A DNA stretch of 64,000 nucleotides from an uncultured Spirochaetaceae bacterium (GTDB lineage: Bacteria > Spirochaetota > Spirochaetia > Treponematales > Treponemataceae). Positions 25,201 to 34,021 of the stretch are shown in pieces. The DNA is taken from contig CADCLG010000016.1 of NCBI GenBank assembly GCA_902802305.1, positions 16,339-80,338 on the forward strand, in the 5' to 3' direction. How positions within the stretch are numbered: the first letter of the stretch is position 1; each line of letters opens with the position of its first letter. The notes below the pieces were generated by a model that saw only the letters and a list, made by a program, of their open reading frames with translations, ran no database searches and was not told the DNA's origin. The translations under genes were made by a program, and so were the position numbers.

Positions 25201-25523
25201 GCCCAGATAATTTTGTTTGGAGAGTCACTATCTATTATACAATCTCCAGTTACGCTAACCTGTGTAAAATCATATAAATCATTTCCATTTATATATGCTT
25301 CAAGTTCAATTTTTGCAACTTCACTAAGATCAGATGAAAGGTTTGTAGGCAAGCCTGTAGTATTTGTTGCCTCGCGATCGGTGTTTTGTAAAGCAGAAAA
25401 GCTGACTCTTACCTTCTGCTTCAGTCCATCTTTATTCCCCTTGCCTAGCAAAAAACCATCACAGGAAGTAAGAATAAAAATTAATGATATTAACCCCAGG
25501 GCAATTTTCAATTTATTTTTCAT
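22263..25523 (-). CDS. Lipoprotein with BspA-like leucine-rich repeats (operon gene 4)
   Basis: A 1086-residue lipoprotein. The signal peptide ends in FILTSC (Cys21). The early domain (VRVSFSALQNTDREATNT...) resembles that of its operon partners. From about residue 480 onward come BspA/LRR_5-type repeats, for example KKINDKAFANTNLNKITSLAYVDIIGDAAFS and VYIGDYAFTCNSS...IPESVIAIGPYAFANSS. BspA proteins of oral bacteria, including treponemal LrrA, are known to bind fibronectin and other cells. By analogy this is a candidate adhesin. A GCAGGAG ribosome site precedes the ATG, and the spacing to both neighbours is under 20 bp. Confidence 0.82.
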   Translation of the reverse strand: MKNKLKIALGLISLIFILTSCDGFLLGKGNKDGLKQKVRVSFSALQNTDREATNTTGLPTNLSSDLSEVAKIELEAYINGNDLYDFTQVSVTGDCIIDSDSPNKIIWATSSDEADPTTVTTAYQKLQASSVELFCGNYDFTLNLYIEVPYNDGFRLVQSGTLEDYEVTQETSSITISTTYSEYGDFIYKIYWTEDCEISKVEAGLFTKESNGQTPYEIPNFKVFDFEELGISNADDGTDRKYVTYSSQSLSAGEYIFKYRLYTTDPGDEENYILLKTKPEPIHVNGNITVKTITLNKNNINELSQATGGIDIITGPDIRIEEAEGFGDFYLNKIAYLIYSDRLAEICDTEEIYNQAMSVKLYYGSALVDSERYIATSAFLDTDNKIYCFSIDGEGPDSRLLGGGYYSLYITATDLETNMSSSIYHTFYVPEKEYYEFDLSKYDGTEGKDAEKFQSDMKLGLKHLSADALIKITGNPGVADGGDKAIGYFMAVTNVLDECNYDIHLIDLDMSETGSHLLEVGCEDDWLGTNCPEDNGNGIHSIKLSPYVQKISGFYDLQDLEEIYVYDSGNLQLGCYDYDNNNNFVESAPFNACSRLKKFVIIPENADGETVDSKYEVIGEKIVLRNVEDSENGNYREIFFAVPDLTASDGSPDFTELDLTNETIFGQGCATEESSKRIKKINDKAFANTNLNKITSLAYVDIIGDAAFSFDKLSVLNIDFIPSQLPDTMYDYDKTVFYGTSVENLNVNIEISDIDAYNSFRNYIYAFAEDNVPVGMHFSNVVFNNDVFLPDLTSEPEADEHYQDSFFSTSADTLKSVTFKEKATLGSYQLYAYKKLESISIGHEFIIEEGINPFIGCSKLASFAVDTNTNFKTNNYGNILVRNASVGYPYAELICAGSNVTKADFTDYDFIECDEAYTDSDIQSIGKYAFVNCAEKLENVNLSGIVYIGDYAFTCNSSWKVGNFNIPESVIAIGPYAFANSSGDGIFSDDPENQPELTVDDSGRLFSIGYGNDVNFVSEKLKEWAFAENNDKPDITTPNPPNQYDSISLEVDGKNISLSLSENYTIAAELKDNSSLCYYRDTKVTD

Positions 25524-25541
25524 ATTTCACTCCTGCTTTTA

Positions 25542-27725
25542 TTAGTAACTAGGTAACCAGTCCAATTTTTCTGGAATCATAAGAGTAAGACTTACAGAAT
25601 ATGATTTTCCGCCAACCTCAAACATGAGCGTTACATCAATCTTTGTATCTGAATCAATATCTTCAATATCAAGATATAAAGTCTTTCCACTGTAATCCAT
25701 ATCGCAATCTTCATCTTCTGGCTCTACTTTAGGTGTAAGAGTAAAACGGGTACGTACAGTTTCACCTTCGTAATGCAAGCTTGCACTTGCAGGTTCCAGA
25801 TTTTCGTCCGTTATCTCATATTTACCAAAGAAGCTTGGATAATAATTTCCTTCAACAAACCATTTATAAGAAGAAACGGTTGCATCATTAGGGAGTTCAA
25901 GATTTGAGGTATCAGCGGTTATGATAAGAGCTGGACATCTATACTGTTGAACCATATCATCGTCACCATAAGTGTAATTCATTTCATCAAAATACAGAGA
26001 TTCACTTGAACTTAATGAAACAAACTTAGCATAATCCTTTGTATTCGACTCTTCTGGATTAATTGTAATGCCGGAGCTTGTAGTAGGTTCATAAACAGCG
26101 TAGTAAGTTGCAGCTTCTGAATCAAAAGTTAACGGTAAATCACAAGACTCAAATACACCATTTTCATTTTTCTTCTGCCAGCCGGTAAATTTATAGCCGG
26201 TATATTCTGGAACAGTAAATTCTGTATTGTAATCTATTTGAGCGCCATACTTACCCGTCAGAGTAAGTTCGTTTTGGAAAGATTCATCGTCATCTTTTGC
26301 ATTGAAAATATAGGTATTAGTAACATTTATACGATTGCACTTGTAATAAATAAATACATACAGAGAACCAGAAATATTGCCTATATCCCATGAAACATAA
26401 TCTTCCGTGCAATTTTCATAACCAGCAGGAAGGTCATCTGAATTAAAGTCAGTATCTGCAATTTCATAAAGCAGCGAATTAAATTCATCTTCATCAGTTA
26501 TGACTTCATCACAAGACCATTTTTTTATAGCTGTAGAAGTATCCCCTACATTAGAATAAGCAGAATATGAACCATCAGTTTCTTCAAGATTATACTTAAA
26601 TCTGTAATGAAGATTCCATTTTGCATATACATTGTATTCACCGCCCTGATAAGTACCATCTTCTGTTATTAATGGAGTAATTGAAACCGCTTCATCAGTT
26701 TTTGAATCATACCAGGAAGTATGAGGTCTCCAAGGAATTTCTTTACCATCGATAGTAACATCAGTATATGCCAGACCTGTAGATGTAAGTTGTTTCTGTA
26801 TATATGGATCGAAAGTATCAACATGTTTATGCCAGGCATCTTCTTCTACCCAAATACCACCTTTCAAATCATAATTGATAGGATAGCGCTTTCCATATTC
26901 AGCTGAAGTAATATGTCTTTCATCATCTATTCTGTAGCCATAAACAGTTACATAAGACAGGAATTGTCCCAAAAGATCTACAGGTTCTTCATTTTCAGAA
27001 TCATACGAAAGGTAACAGAGAGCTTTTAGAAAATAATTATTGCGTGGAATATGCGTTTTTGTATAAGTTACAGAATAAGTTTCAGATTCTTCATCAAAAG
27101 CCGGGTAACAATTCTGTATAGTATCTTCTATTGGCTGCTCCAAATCTTCTGTATCAAAAAGCCCGATTTGAACAAACCCAATATGATTTTTTTCAAAGTC
27201 ACCTATTATATCCGGCTCCCAATAATATTTGATCTGTAAATCGCTAAACTGTGTATATTTAGCAGTAAAAGGAAGATTGTAAGTGTTTCCAGCTTTAACA
27301 GAAAGGTTCTGAATGCTGCCAGTCATAACTGGAGAAGAAGATTCTGTAAAAGTAATATCAAGAGCATAAATATCTACCGTAAAAGTATACGAATCCGGCT
27401 CAAGTTCAAACACATAAGATTTGAATACTTCTATGGCAGTTTTTTCATTCTCTTCATCTGGTTTAAAAGACAAATCAATAACCGCTTCAGAAGAAGAGTT
27501 TATAGCCTTGAATACAAGATTGGTAACGTCGGATTCTTCCAATTCTTCTGTCTGAAAGAAATAATCCGGCATACCAGAGGAAGCCCTGCTCAGGCCTACA
27601 TCAGAGAAAGAGATGTAGGCTTTTTCACCATTACCTGCTGCCTGCAAAAGCTGATTGTCTTTACAAGCAGTAAGTACCATACAAAAAGTAGAAACTATCG
27701 CAAGAATAATTTTTTGTTTTTTCAT
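25542..27725 (-). CDS. Lipoprotein with InlB-type B repeats (operon gene 3)
   Basis: A 727-residue lipoprotein. The signal peptide ends in CMVLTAC (Cys21). After a shared N-terminal domain (AYISFSDVGLSRASSGMPDYFF...SYTFTVDIYALDI) there are about two InlB-type B repeats, including an imperfect one at about 290-400 and a clear one with PEYTGYKFTGWQKKN...ATYYAVYEP. The C-terminus holds an Ig-like domain with the tryptophan motif SSYKWFVEGNY, which also appears in the C-termini of the next two genes upstream. A TAAGGAGG ribosome site precedes the ATG. It is probably surface-exposed and may bind host or microbial molecules. Confidence 0.82.
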   Translation of the reverse strand: MKKQKIILAIVSTFCMVLTACKDNQLLQAAGNGEKAYISFSDVGLSRASSGMPDYFFQTEELEESDVTNLVFKAINSSSEAVIDLSFKPDEENEKTAIEVFKSYVFELEPDSYTFTVDIYALDITFTESSSPVMTGSIQNLSVKAGNTYNLPFTAKYTQFSDLQIKYYWEPDIIGDFEKNHIGFVQIGLFDTEDLEQPIEDTIQNCYPAFDEESETYSVTYTKTHIPRNNYFLKALCYLSYDSENEEPVDLLGQFLSYVTVYGYRIDDERHITSAEYGKRYPINYDLKGGIWVEEDAWHKHVDTFDPYIQKQLTSTGLAYTDVTIDGKEIPWRPHTSWYDSKTDEAVSITPLITEDGTYQGGEYNVYAKWNLHYRFKYNLEETDGSYSAYSNVGDTSTAIKKWSCDEVITDEDEFNSLLYEIADTDFNSDDLPAGYENCTEDYVSWDIGNISGSLYVFIYYKCNRINVTNTYIFNAKDDDESFQNELTLTGKYGAQIDYNTEFTVPEYTGYKFTGWQKKNENGVFESCDLPLTFDSEAATYYAVYEPTTSSGITINPEESNTKDYAKFVSLSSSESLYFDEMNYTYGDDDMVQQYRCPALIITADTSNLELPNDATVSSYKWFVEGNYYPSFFGKYEITDENLEPASASLHYEGETVRTRFTLTPKVEPEDEDCDMDYSGKTLYLDIEDIDSDTKIDVTLMFEVGGKSYSVSLTLMIPEKLDWLPSY

Positions 27726-27761
27726 GCAATGGCCTCCTTATGTATTAAGGTATGTTATAAA

Positions 27762-30700
27762 TTAGCCCATAGGTAGATATCGAACTGTCAGTGTAAAGCT
27801 ACCTGTAAGATAGATGGTTTCTTCTTTTTCTTTTCCATCATCACCAGTTACAGTTCTAATAATTAAACAGTTCACACTGTGAGTTCCACCGCTGCCACTA
27901 GGTCTATATTCATTAGGGGTTTCTGAATCAACTTCTACCTGTACGCCGTCAACATACCAGGTATATGAATCACAGTCTTCTGGAGCAACAAATACATCAT
28001 ACTGTTCATCTTCGTCTGTTATATCATTGTGAACTGTACGACTTTCTTTTACAAGTTCCCAAGTACCATCAGCAGTTACTTTAGGAATTGCTTCAAAATC
28101 AACTGAGATTGTGAAGGTCTGAGACCATTTTGCCCAGTACTCTTTGTCTTCTGTTGAACCGATGCTGATAGTTTCAACATTATTTCCGTCTGTTTCTGCA
28201 TCATACCAACCAAGGAAGGTATAACCGCTCTTTTCAGGTGTTGGAAGAGTTACTTCATCTTCAATAGTGTAAGTCTCAACAGCTGCAGCAGGATTTTCTC
28301 CACCATCAAGGTTGTATACAATGTGATAAGTTATAGGAGTCCACTTAGCATAGAAGGTCTTGTCGCCTGTTGAACCGGCTGTAATTTCTGCATACTCTGT
28401 ACCCACTCCAAAGTCTGAGCTTGTGTACCATCCGACAAAGTCATATCCGTCTTTTGCAGGGTCACCAAGAAGGATTGTTTCTGTTTCAACCGTATATTTT
28501 TCTGCTGGAACAGTGTATTCTGCGCCGTTAATGCCTACTAGCGTGATTGTGTATTCTACCAAGCTCCAGTCAGCAACAAGTTCAATGTCATCAGTAACTT
28601 CGTATCCACCTGTTACATTTTGTCCATCAAGTTTCCAGCCGTTGAACGTATAACCTTCTTCTTCAAGATTTGGTAAATATTTCTCGCCTAGTGCTGTCAT
28701 CCAATTAACTGTTTCAACAGAAGGTGCAGTTCCATGATCTGATGTGTATGTAATTTCAAATGTCTTTATTTCCCATTTAGCATAGAATACTTTGTCGCCT
28801 GTTGAACCGTCTGGAATTTCAGTTTCTTCTGTTCCTTCATCAAATGTTTCTGTAGTGAACCAGCCCTTGAATGTATATCCCCCTTTTGAAGCGTCTGCAA
28901 GTGTTATTGCATCGCTCTCAATTGTGTATTCTACAGTATTATTAGGATTTTCTGCATCTTCTACACCATCATAAGTAATAGAATATGTCTTTGCTGTCCA
29001 GCTTGCAGTAAGTGTTATATTTGATGTAAGAGTTGTACCTGCTTCAGCTGACTTTCCTTCAACAAGCCAACCATCAAAGTCATAGCCATCTGCTTCAATT
29101 TCTTCAAGATGTGCAGTTGCAAGAATTGTGCCATAATCTACAGTCTGAGTTTCTGGAGCAGTTCCGTGTGTTGTTTCATAAGAAATTGTAATTTGTGCAA
29201 TGCTCCAATCTGCTGTAAGGGTAATATTATCAGTTACGGTTGTGTCTGTAGTTGCATAAGTATTGGTAGAACCAATCTTCCAGCCTTTGAATACCCAGCC
29301 TTCAGCTTCAATTTCTGCAAGGTCATCTTCAGAAAGTTTTGTTCCCCATTCTACTGTCTTTACAGCAAGGGCCTCTCCGTAATCTGAAGAATAGGTGATT
29401 GTATATGTATTGATTGTCCAGTTTGCATACAAAGTGAGTGCAGCTGTTACAGGTGTATCAAAATCATACTTATTCTTGAAAGTTGAATCTGTATACCAAC
29501 CTTCCAGTGTATAACCTTCGCGAGTAAGAGGAGAAATACGCTGAACATACTCTGAAGCTTTTTCGTTATAACTAACGACAAAACTATAGTTTATTGGTTT
29601 ATCCGACGTTCCGTTATAACAATTTGTCATAAAAGTAACTTCATATTCTTCTATTGTCCACTGTGCTGTAAATGTCTTGTTACCTGTAGAACCTTTATCA
29701 ATTGAAGTTACTTTATTTCCTTCTGCATCGAACCAGCCGTCGAATGTATAACCAGTCTTTGAAGCATCAGCAAGTGAAATTGTGTTACTTTCTACTGTAT
29801 ATGTATTTATATCTGCATTAGGGTTAGTTGCATCTTCATCTATACCGCTATAGGTGATTGTGTAAGTATTGATTGTCCATTTTGCATACAAAGTAATAGG
29901 AGCAGTTACAGGAGTTACAAAATCATAAGCATCACTATCATAATCACTATTTGTATACCAGCCGCCGAATGTATACCCAGCACGCTCAGGATCAGCTGGC
30001 TTTGTGGCACAAGAGTTTTCTTCAATAGTCTGATTGTCAACAGGAGAACCTTCCATTGAATTAAAGGTAACTGCAAAATTACCTAATGGGATTTCTGTCC
30101 ATTCAGGATAAAGGGTAAAATCTTCAGAAAGAACACTTCCCGGCAATACGTAAACAGTATTACCTTCCTTATCAACAGAAGAAGTCAAACTTACAGGATT
30201 TTTTTCTGAATCAAGATAATGCCAGCCGTCAAAAGTCCAGTGCTCTTTTTTAAGGGCAGGAAGATAAATTGTCTGATAATTTGCGCAGATATCAGGAAGA
30301 TTTTCATTTCCTGTTATGTCATCATCTTTAAGGACAGAATCTTCATACCAGATTTTATACCGCTTACTTACTTTTTCGATATTCTTTGAACCTGTACGTG
30401 TAATGAGCGGATAAACTGCAATATTCTGCTCACTTGCCATTGTTTCTTGAGAAAGCGTGTCATCCATAAAATCAGTAGTATAAACAATGAAAAGCTGATA
30501 AGTTCCTACACGAAGATTATCAAAAGTAAAGGTTGTCTGGTAAAAACCATCTTTTAATACCAATGGAAGAGATTCAAAGGTTGCGCTTTCAGAATATTGC
30601 TCATATGTAGTAGGATCTACTGCAAAAAGAGTTTCTGAATAACCGCTGTCAAATGTGCCGTATTTTGGATCATACTTAGTACCATCCATAACAAGAGAAA

Positions 30701-31211
30701 CAGTCATACTTGCAGTTTCTACATAAGGCACTGTAATTGTATAATCAAGATTACCAGTTAAAGTCTGCCCCTCACAGAACTCAAGAGAGAAAGAAAGTTC
30801 CTTTGTATCAGAAGTAATTTCAAATGTTTTAGTAGCCGAAAGAATACTGTCTGCCAGTTTTCCGTCTACAGTATTGTAAGCTACAAGTGTAAAAGTCCAT
30901 GTTCCAGCCTGAATCTTTATAGAAACATCATTCAACTTTGCCAGACCTTGATATGAATCTTCAAACTTTGTATCAGAATCTTTTAATGTTCCAGACAAAA
31001 CAAAGGTTGCATCTTCATAAGCTTGTGTAAAATCTACCTTGTCAATATAACGTGCTCCCTGAGAAGCAAGTCCAACCTGTCCGATATGAAGTTCCACATA
31101 TTCAACAGAATTATTTGTTTTATCATAGGTTGCATCATTATTACAAGAAATTACAGACAAAGCGAGAACAACAGAAATAAAAGCAATCAATAAAGAATAT
31201 TTTGTTTTCAT
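27762..31211 (-). CDS. Lipoprotein with about ten InlB-type B repeats (operon gene 2)
   Basis: An 1149-residue lipoprotein. The signal peptide ends in LSVISC (Cys23). The N-terminal domain (about 35-300) begins VELHIGQVGLASQGARYIDK and includes GTWTFTLVAYNT, matching the partners. About ten InlB B repeats follow, each with the pattern xTYTITYx...GYTFDGWx...LYAKWT and 65-80 residues long; adjacent copies are clearly diverged. The C-terminal Ig-like domain has SYTWYVDGVQV. InlB B repeats are known from Listeria internalins and many surface proteins, where they act as stalks or binding modules. A GGGGAGG ribosome site precedes the start. The protein could extend far from the outer membrane. Confidence 0.88.
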   Translation of the reverse strand: MKTKYSLLIAFISVVLALSVISCNNDATYDKTNNSVEYVELHIGQVGLASQGARYIDKVDFTQAYEDATFVLSGTLKDSDTKFEDSYQGLAKLNDVSIKIQAGTWTFTLVAYNTVDGKLADSILSATKTFEITSDTKELSFSLEFCEGQTLTGNLDYTITVPYVETASMTVSLVMDGTKYDPKYGTFDSGYSETLFAVDPTTYEQYSESATFESLPLVLKDGFYQTTFTFDNLRVGTYQLFIVYTTDFMDDTLSQETMASEQNIAVYPLITRTGSKNIEKVSKRYKIWYEDSVLKDDDITGNENLPDICANYQTIYLPALKKEHWTFDGWHYLDSEKNPVSLTSSVDKEGNTVYVLPGSVLSEDFTLYPEWTEIPLGNFAVTFNSMEGSPVDNQTIEENSCATKPADPERAGYTFGGWYTNSDYDSDAYDFVTPVTAPITLYAKWTINTYTITYSGIDEDATNPNADINTYTVESNTISLADASKTGYTFDGWFDAEGNKVTSIDKGSTGNKTFTAQWTIEEYEVTFMTNCYNGTSDKPINYSFVVSYNEKASEYVQRISPLTREGYTLEGWYTDSTFKNKYDFDTPVTAALTLYANWTINTYTITYSSDYGEALAVKTVEWGTKLSEDDLAEIEAEGWVFKGWKIGSTNTYATTDTTVTDNITLTADWSIAQITISYETTHGTAPETQTVDYGTILATAHLEEIEADGYDFDGWLVEGKSAEAGTTLTSNITLTASWTAKTYSITYDGVEDAENPNNTVEYTIESDAITLADASKGGYTFKGWFTTETFDEGTEETEIPDGSTGDKVFYAKWEIKTFEITYTSDHGTAPSVETVNWMTALGEKYLPNLEEEGYTFNGWKLDGQNVTGGYEVTDDIELVADWSLVEYTITLVGINGAEYTVPAEKYTVETETILLGDPAKDGYDFVGWYTSSDFGVGTEYAEITAGSTGDKTFYAKWTPITYHIVYNLDGGENPAAAVETYTIEDEVTLPTPEKSGYTFLGWYDAETDGNNVETISIGSTEDKEYWAKWSQTFTISVDFEAIPKVTADGTWELVKESRTVHNDITDEDEQYDVFVAPEDCDSYTWYVDGVQVEVDSETPNEYRPSGSGGTHSVNCLIIRTVTGDDGKEKEETIYLTGSFTLTVRYLPMG

Positions 31212-31226
31212 TTATCTCCTCCCCTT

Positions 31227-33827
31227 TTATTTGATTACAGCAACATTAAGATTGCCTGTGAATATTATCTTTTGAGTTTCTGCATCATAAACAGAACAAA
31301 CTATGTAGGTGTATCCAGCGTATGTAGATGTATCAAGTTCTAACAATTCACCATCTGATTCAACATCTATACCATTTACCGTCCAAATGATAATGTCATT
31401 TGCTGTAGGGTCAACATCAAATGAAGCCTTGATTGATATAATATCACCCTGCTCAACTGTGTAATAACCTTGGCTGTCCGGATCAAGTATGTCATCACCA
31501 GATGTAAGAACGAATGAAATTACACCGGTAACTGGTTCCTCAGGGAAGTCAACATTTACACCAGTGCTAGAATCAGCGACCCACTTACCGTAGATTATCA
31601 GGTCAGAATCAACCGGAGTATCAAAATCAAACTCTTTAGTAAGATCTTCGTCGGCATACCAGCCTTTGAATGAATAACCTTCCATTGCAGGAGCAGAAAG
31701 AGGTGTCACTTTTGCTTTATACTCTACAGTCTTTTCACCAATTTCAAATCCAGAGATATTGATGAATGTAACCTTAAATGTTTTTACAGTCCAAGTTGCA
31801 GTAAGAGTAATATCACGAACAAAAGACGGTTCGATTTTTTCAATCTTTTCATCTTCGCCAGATATATTTATTGTCCAACCAGCAAAGTCATAACCTTCTT
31901 TTTGAGCATCAAAGAGAGTAAGTGTTCCAGATGCAACATTGTATGATGTTGGATTCTTATCTGAATTTTCTCCGCCATCAAGATCATAAGTAACCTTGTA
32001 TTCTATAAGAATATCTCTAGCATAAAGTGTAAGGTCAGCTTTTACTGGAGTTTCAAAATCATAGGCTTCGGAATAAGATTTGTCTGTATACCAGCCGTCA
32101 AACTTACGACCTTCCGATGTACCTAACTGTGGAGGTTCAACTGTCTTTCCTTCTATAACTTCAACATCATCAGATGATGAGCCGTAAACAAATGTAACTT
32201 TGTATTTTGGCAATTCAATCCATTTTCCGTACAAAATAAAGCTTGAAATTACAGGTGCACTGAAAGTATAGAGTGTAGTACAATCTTTATCTGTGTACCA
32301 GGCATCAAATACATAGCCTTCTACAGGTTCAGAGGTAAGAGCTTCTGGTGATTTAAGAATTGTTCCTTCTTCTACAGTTACTTCCATCTTATCTGTAAAG
32401 GCACTTACAAAAGTTATAGTGTATTTTGGAGTTTCATTCTTAGTCCAAAGTCCATAAAGAGTTATATCTTTCTTAATAGGATTTTCAAAATTGAATGGAT
32501 TATAGTATCCGTCATCTTCATACCAACCATGGAAAGTATAACCTTCCTCTACAGATACTACAGGCTGCTCAACCTTTTCTCCTTTTGTTACTGTTTTTGC
32601 ATCGATAGTTATATATGTTTCTGGTTCAGAACCTGCTTTTACAAATGTTACAGTATACTCAGGCAGTGAAAGAACATTTACTTTGATTTCTACAGGAGAA
32701 TGAATTGCAGGGAGAATATACTTATTAATTTCAAGGCTAACTTTTGGATTTATGGAAGCAAGTGTAAATAAAGTTGTATTGTAATAAATGAAAGTACCTA
32801 CACTGCTTGTATCTACAGAATATTCAATTTCTTTATCACTAAGTGGAGAAGGATCAACTGCCCCTGCTTTTGTCCATACTGCAGAAAGAGGGACAGGTTC
32901 AAATGCATAAGAAACAGCATCTTCTGGGCTGTCTGAGTTTTCTGGATAATAATTAAGAGTAAAGTCTTCTGAAGAAGCAGAAACGCTGAGTATTAATTCA
33001 TCACCTTTTGATACTGAATATTCAGGTTCAAAAGAAAGTTTGATGTCGTCAACAGAATCAGCAAAATCATAATAAACAGGAACGATTACGGGAGCAGAGT
33101 TATACACTTCGCCATTTTCATCAGTATAAGTAAAGACAACCGGTTTATTTCCTATTTCGCCCGGCTCAAGTTTTGTATATGTAAAATCAGAAAAGATTTC
33201 AGATTCCGATGTTTCAATAACTTCATCACCAAGTCTTCTCTCATACTTTCCATATAAACTTGCATTCTGCATGAATGTATCATAATTCTTGGAAGTAATT
33301 TTTTCTTCAGAAGTAGAGAGTCTGACTGTAATTCCGGTAAATACTTCATTCTCCTGCAAAACTTTTGACAGACTCAAAAGAACAGTGGAGGTCTGCCCTG
33401 CATTTACCTGAGCCTTTGCCTTACCCATGAAATAATCGTAACCCATGGTCTCATTAGGCTCTTCAAAAGCTTCTTCTCCACGCTCAAGAATATATTCTTC
33501 AAAATCCTTCTTGTTTTCAACTTCGCAGGCAAGAGCAGTAATAGTCCATAAACCAGGTTCCATGTCTTCAACAATTACCCGGTCACCACTTTGTCCTGAC
33601 TCAATTTTATTTTCAAGAACACTGGAGCTTGTAAATCTTAAATAGAACGCATAGGATTTCTTGATAACATCTGTCTCAGAAGCATTAAGACCAGCAGCTC
33701 TGGCATTACCAACTGAGCCATAAGGTAAAGAAAACTCTATTTTTCCAGTGTTATCATCAAAAGCTGATGAACACGAAAGGAAAACCAGTGAAATGACAAA
33801 AAGAAAAATTGAAAAAATCTTTTTCAT
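31227..33827 (-). CDS. Lipoprotein with five InlB-type B repeats (operon gene 1)
   Basis: An 866-residue lipoprotein. I start it at ATG 33825-33827, where GAGGTG sits at the right distance, rather than five codons upstream, where no ribosome site exists. The signal peptide MKKIFSIFLFVISLVFLSC gives a lipid-anchored Cys19. The N-terminal domain (GKIEFSLPYGSVGNARAAGL...LWTITALACEV) resembles that of the next genes. Five InlB-type B repeats span about 390-755, for example GYTFHGWYEDDGYYNPFNFENP. A C-terminal Ig-like domain has IIWTVNGIDVES. It is the first gene behind the operon promoter, so it should be the most abundant of the set. Confidence 0.88.
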   Translation of the reverse strand: MKKIFSIFLFVISLVFLSCSSAFDDNTGKIEFSLPYGSVGNARAAGLNASETDVIKKSYAFYLRFTSSSVLENKIESGQSGDRVIVEDMEPGLWTITALACEVENKKDFEEYILERGEEAFEEPNETMGYDYFMGKAKAQVNAGQTSTVLLSLSKVLQENEVFTGITVRLSTSEEKITSKNYDTFMQNASLYGKYERRLGDEVIETSESEIFSDFTYTKLEPGEIGNKPVVFTYTDENGEVYNSAPVIVPVYYDFADSVDDIKLSFEPEYSVSKGDELILSVSASSEDFTLNYYPENSDSPEDAVSYAFEPVPLSAVWTKAGAVDPSPLSDKEIEYSVDTSSVGTFIYYNTTLFTLASINPKVSLEINKYILPAIHSPVEIKVNVLSLPEYTVTFVKAGSEPETYITIDAKTVTKGEKVEQPVVSVEEGYTFHGWYEDDGYYNPFNFENPIKKDITLYGLWTKNETPKYTITFVSAFTDKMEVTVEEGTILKSPEALTSEPVEGYVFDAWYTDKDCTTLYTFSAPVISSFILYGKWIELPKYKVTFVYGSSSDDVEVIEGKTVEPPQLGTSEGRKFDGWYTDKSYSEAYDFETPVKADLTLYARDILIEYKVTYDLDGGENSDKNPTSYNVASGTLTLFDAQKEGYDFAGWTINISGEDEKIEKIEPSFVRDITLTATWTVKTFKVTFINISGFEIGEKTVEYKAKVTPLSAPAMEGYSFKGWYADEDLTKEFDFDTPVDSDLIIYGKWVADSSTGVNVDFPEEPVTGVISFVLTSGDDILDPDSQGYYTVEQGDIISIKASFDVDPTANDIIIWTVNGIDVESDGELLELDTSTYAGYTYIVCSVYDAETQKIIFTGNLNVAVIK

Positions 33828-33859
33828 AAACACCTCACACATAATACTACAACCATATA

Positions 33860-33887
33860 ATTATACATATAATTTATGGGAAGTCAA
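33860..33887 (-). promoter_or_regulatory. Sigma-70 promoter of the seven-gene lipoprotein operon
   Basis: On the minus strand TTGACT (33882-33887) and a perfect TATAAT (33860-33865) are 16 bases apart. The start of transcription is expected near 33,853, leaving a leader of about 25 bases before the first ATG. No other convincing promoter was noticed between the seven genes, which are spaced 12-36 bp apart. Confidence 0.78.
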
Positions 33888-33929
33888 ACAAAAGGATTAA
33901 CACAATTTTTTACGATTTTAAATCAAAAT

Positions 33930-33993
33930 AAAAAAGCCGTAATGTTTATGGTATTCACCGCTATTTTTCAAATACCTGCACAAACATTACGGC
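33930..33993 (-). terminator. Intrinsic terminator of the chemotaxis receptor gene
   Basis: A perfect 12-bp stem (GCCGTAATGTTT, arms 33936-33947 and 33982-33993) encloses a second 6-bp stem (GGTATT 33950-33955 / AATACC 33971-33976). On the minus strand it is followed by six T residues. It lies 28 bp after the receptor's stop codon and isolates it from the lipoprotein operon. Confidence 0.88.
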
Positions 33994-34021
33994 AATCTAC
34001 AGATTATATTAAAACAGATGA

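Noticed and set aside
33828..33842. Five-codon upstream start (MCEVF) of the first operon lipoprotein
   Set aside because: It would put extra residues before a perfect signal peptide and includes the GAGGTG ribosome site of the true start.
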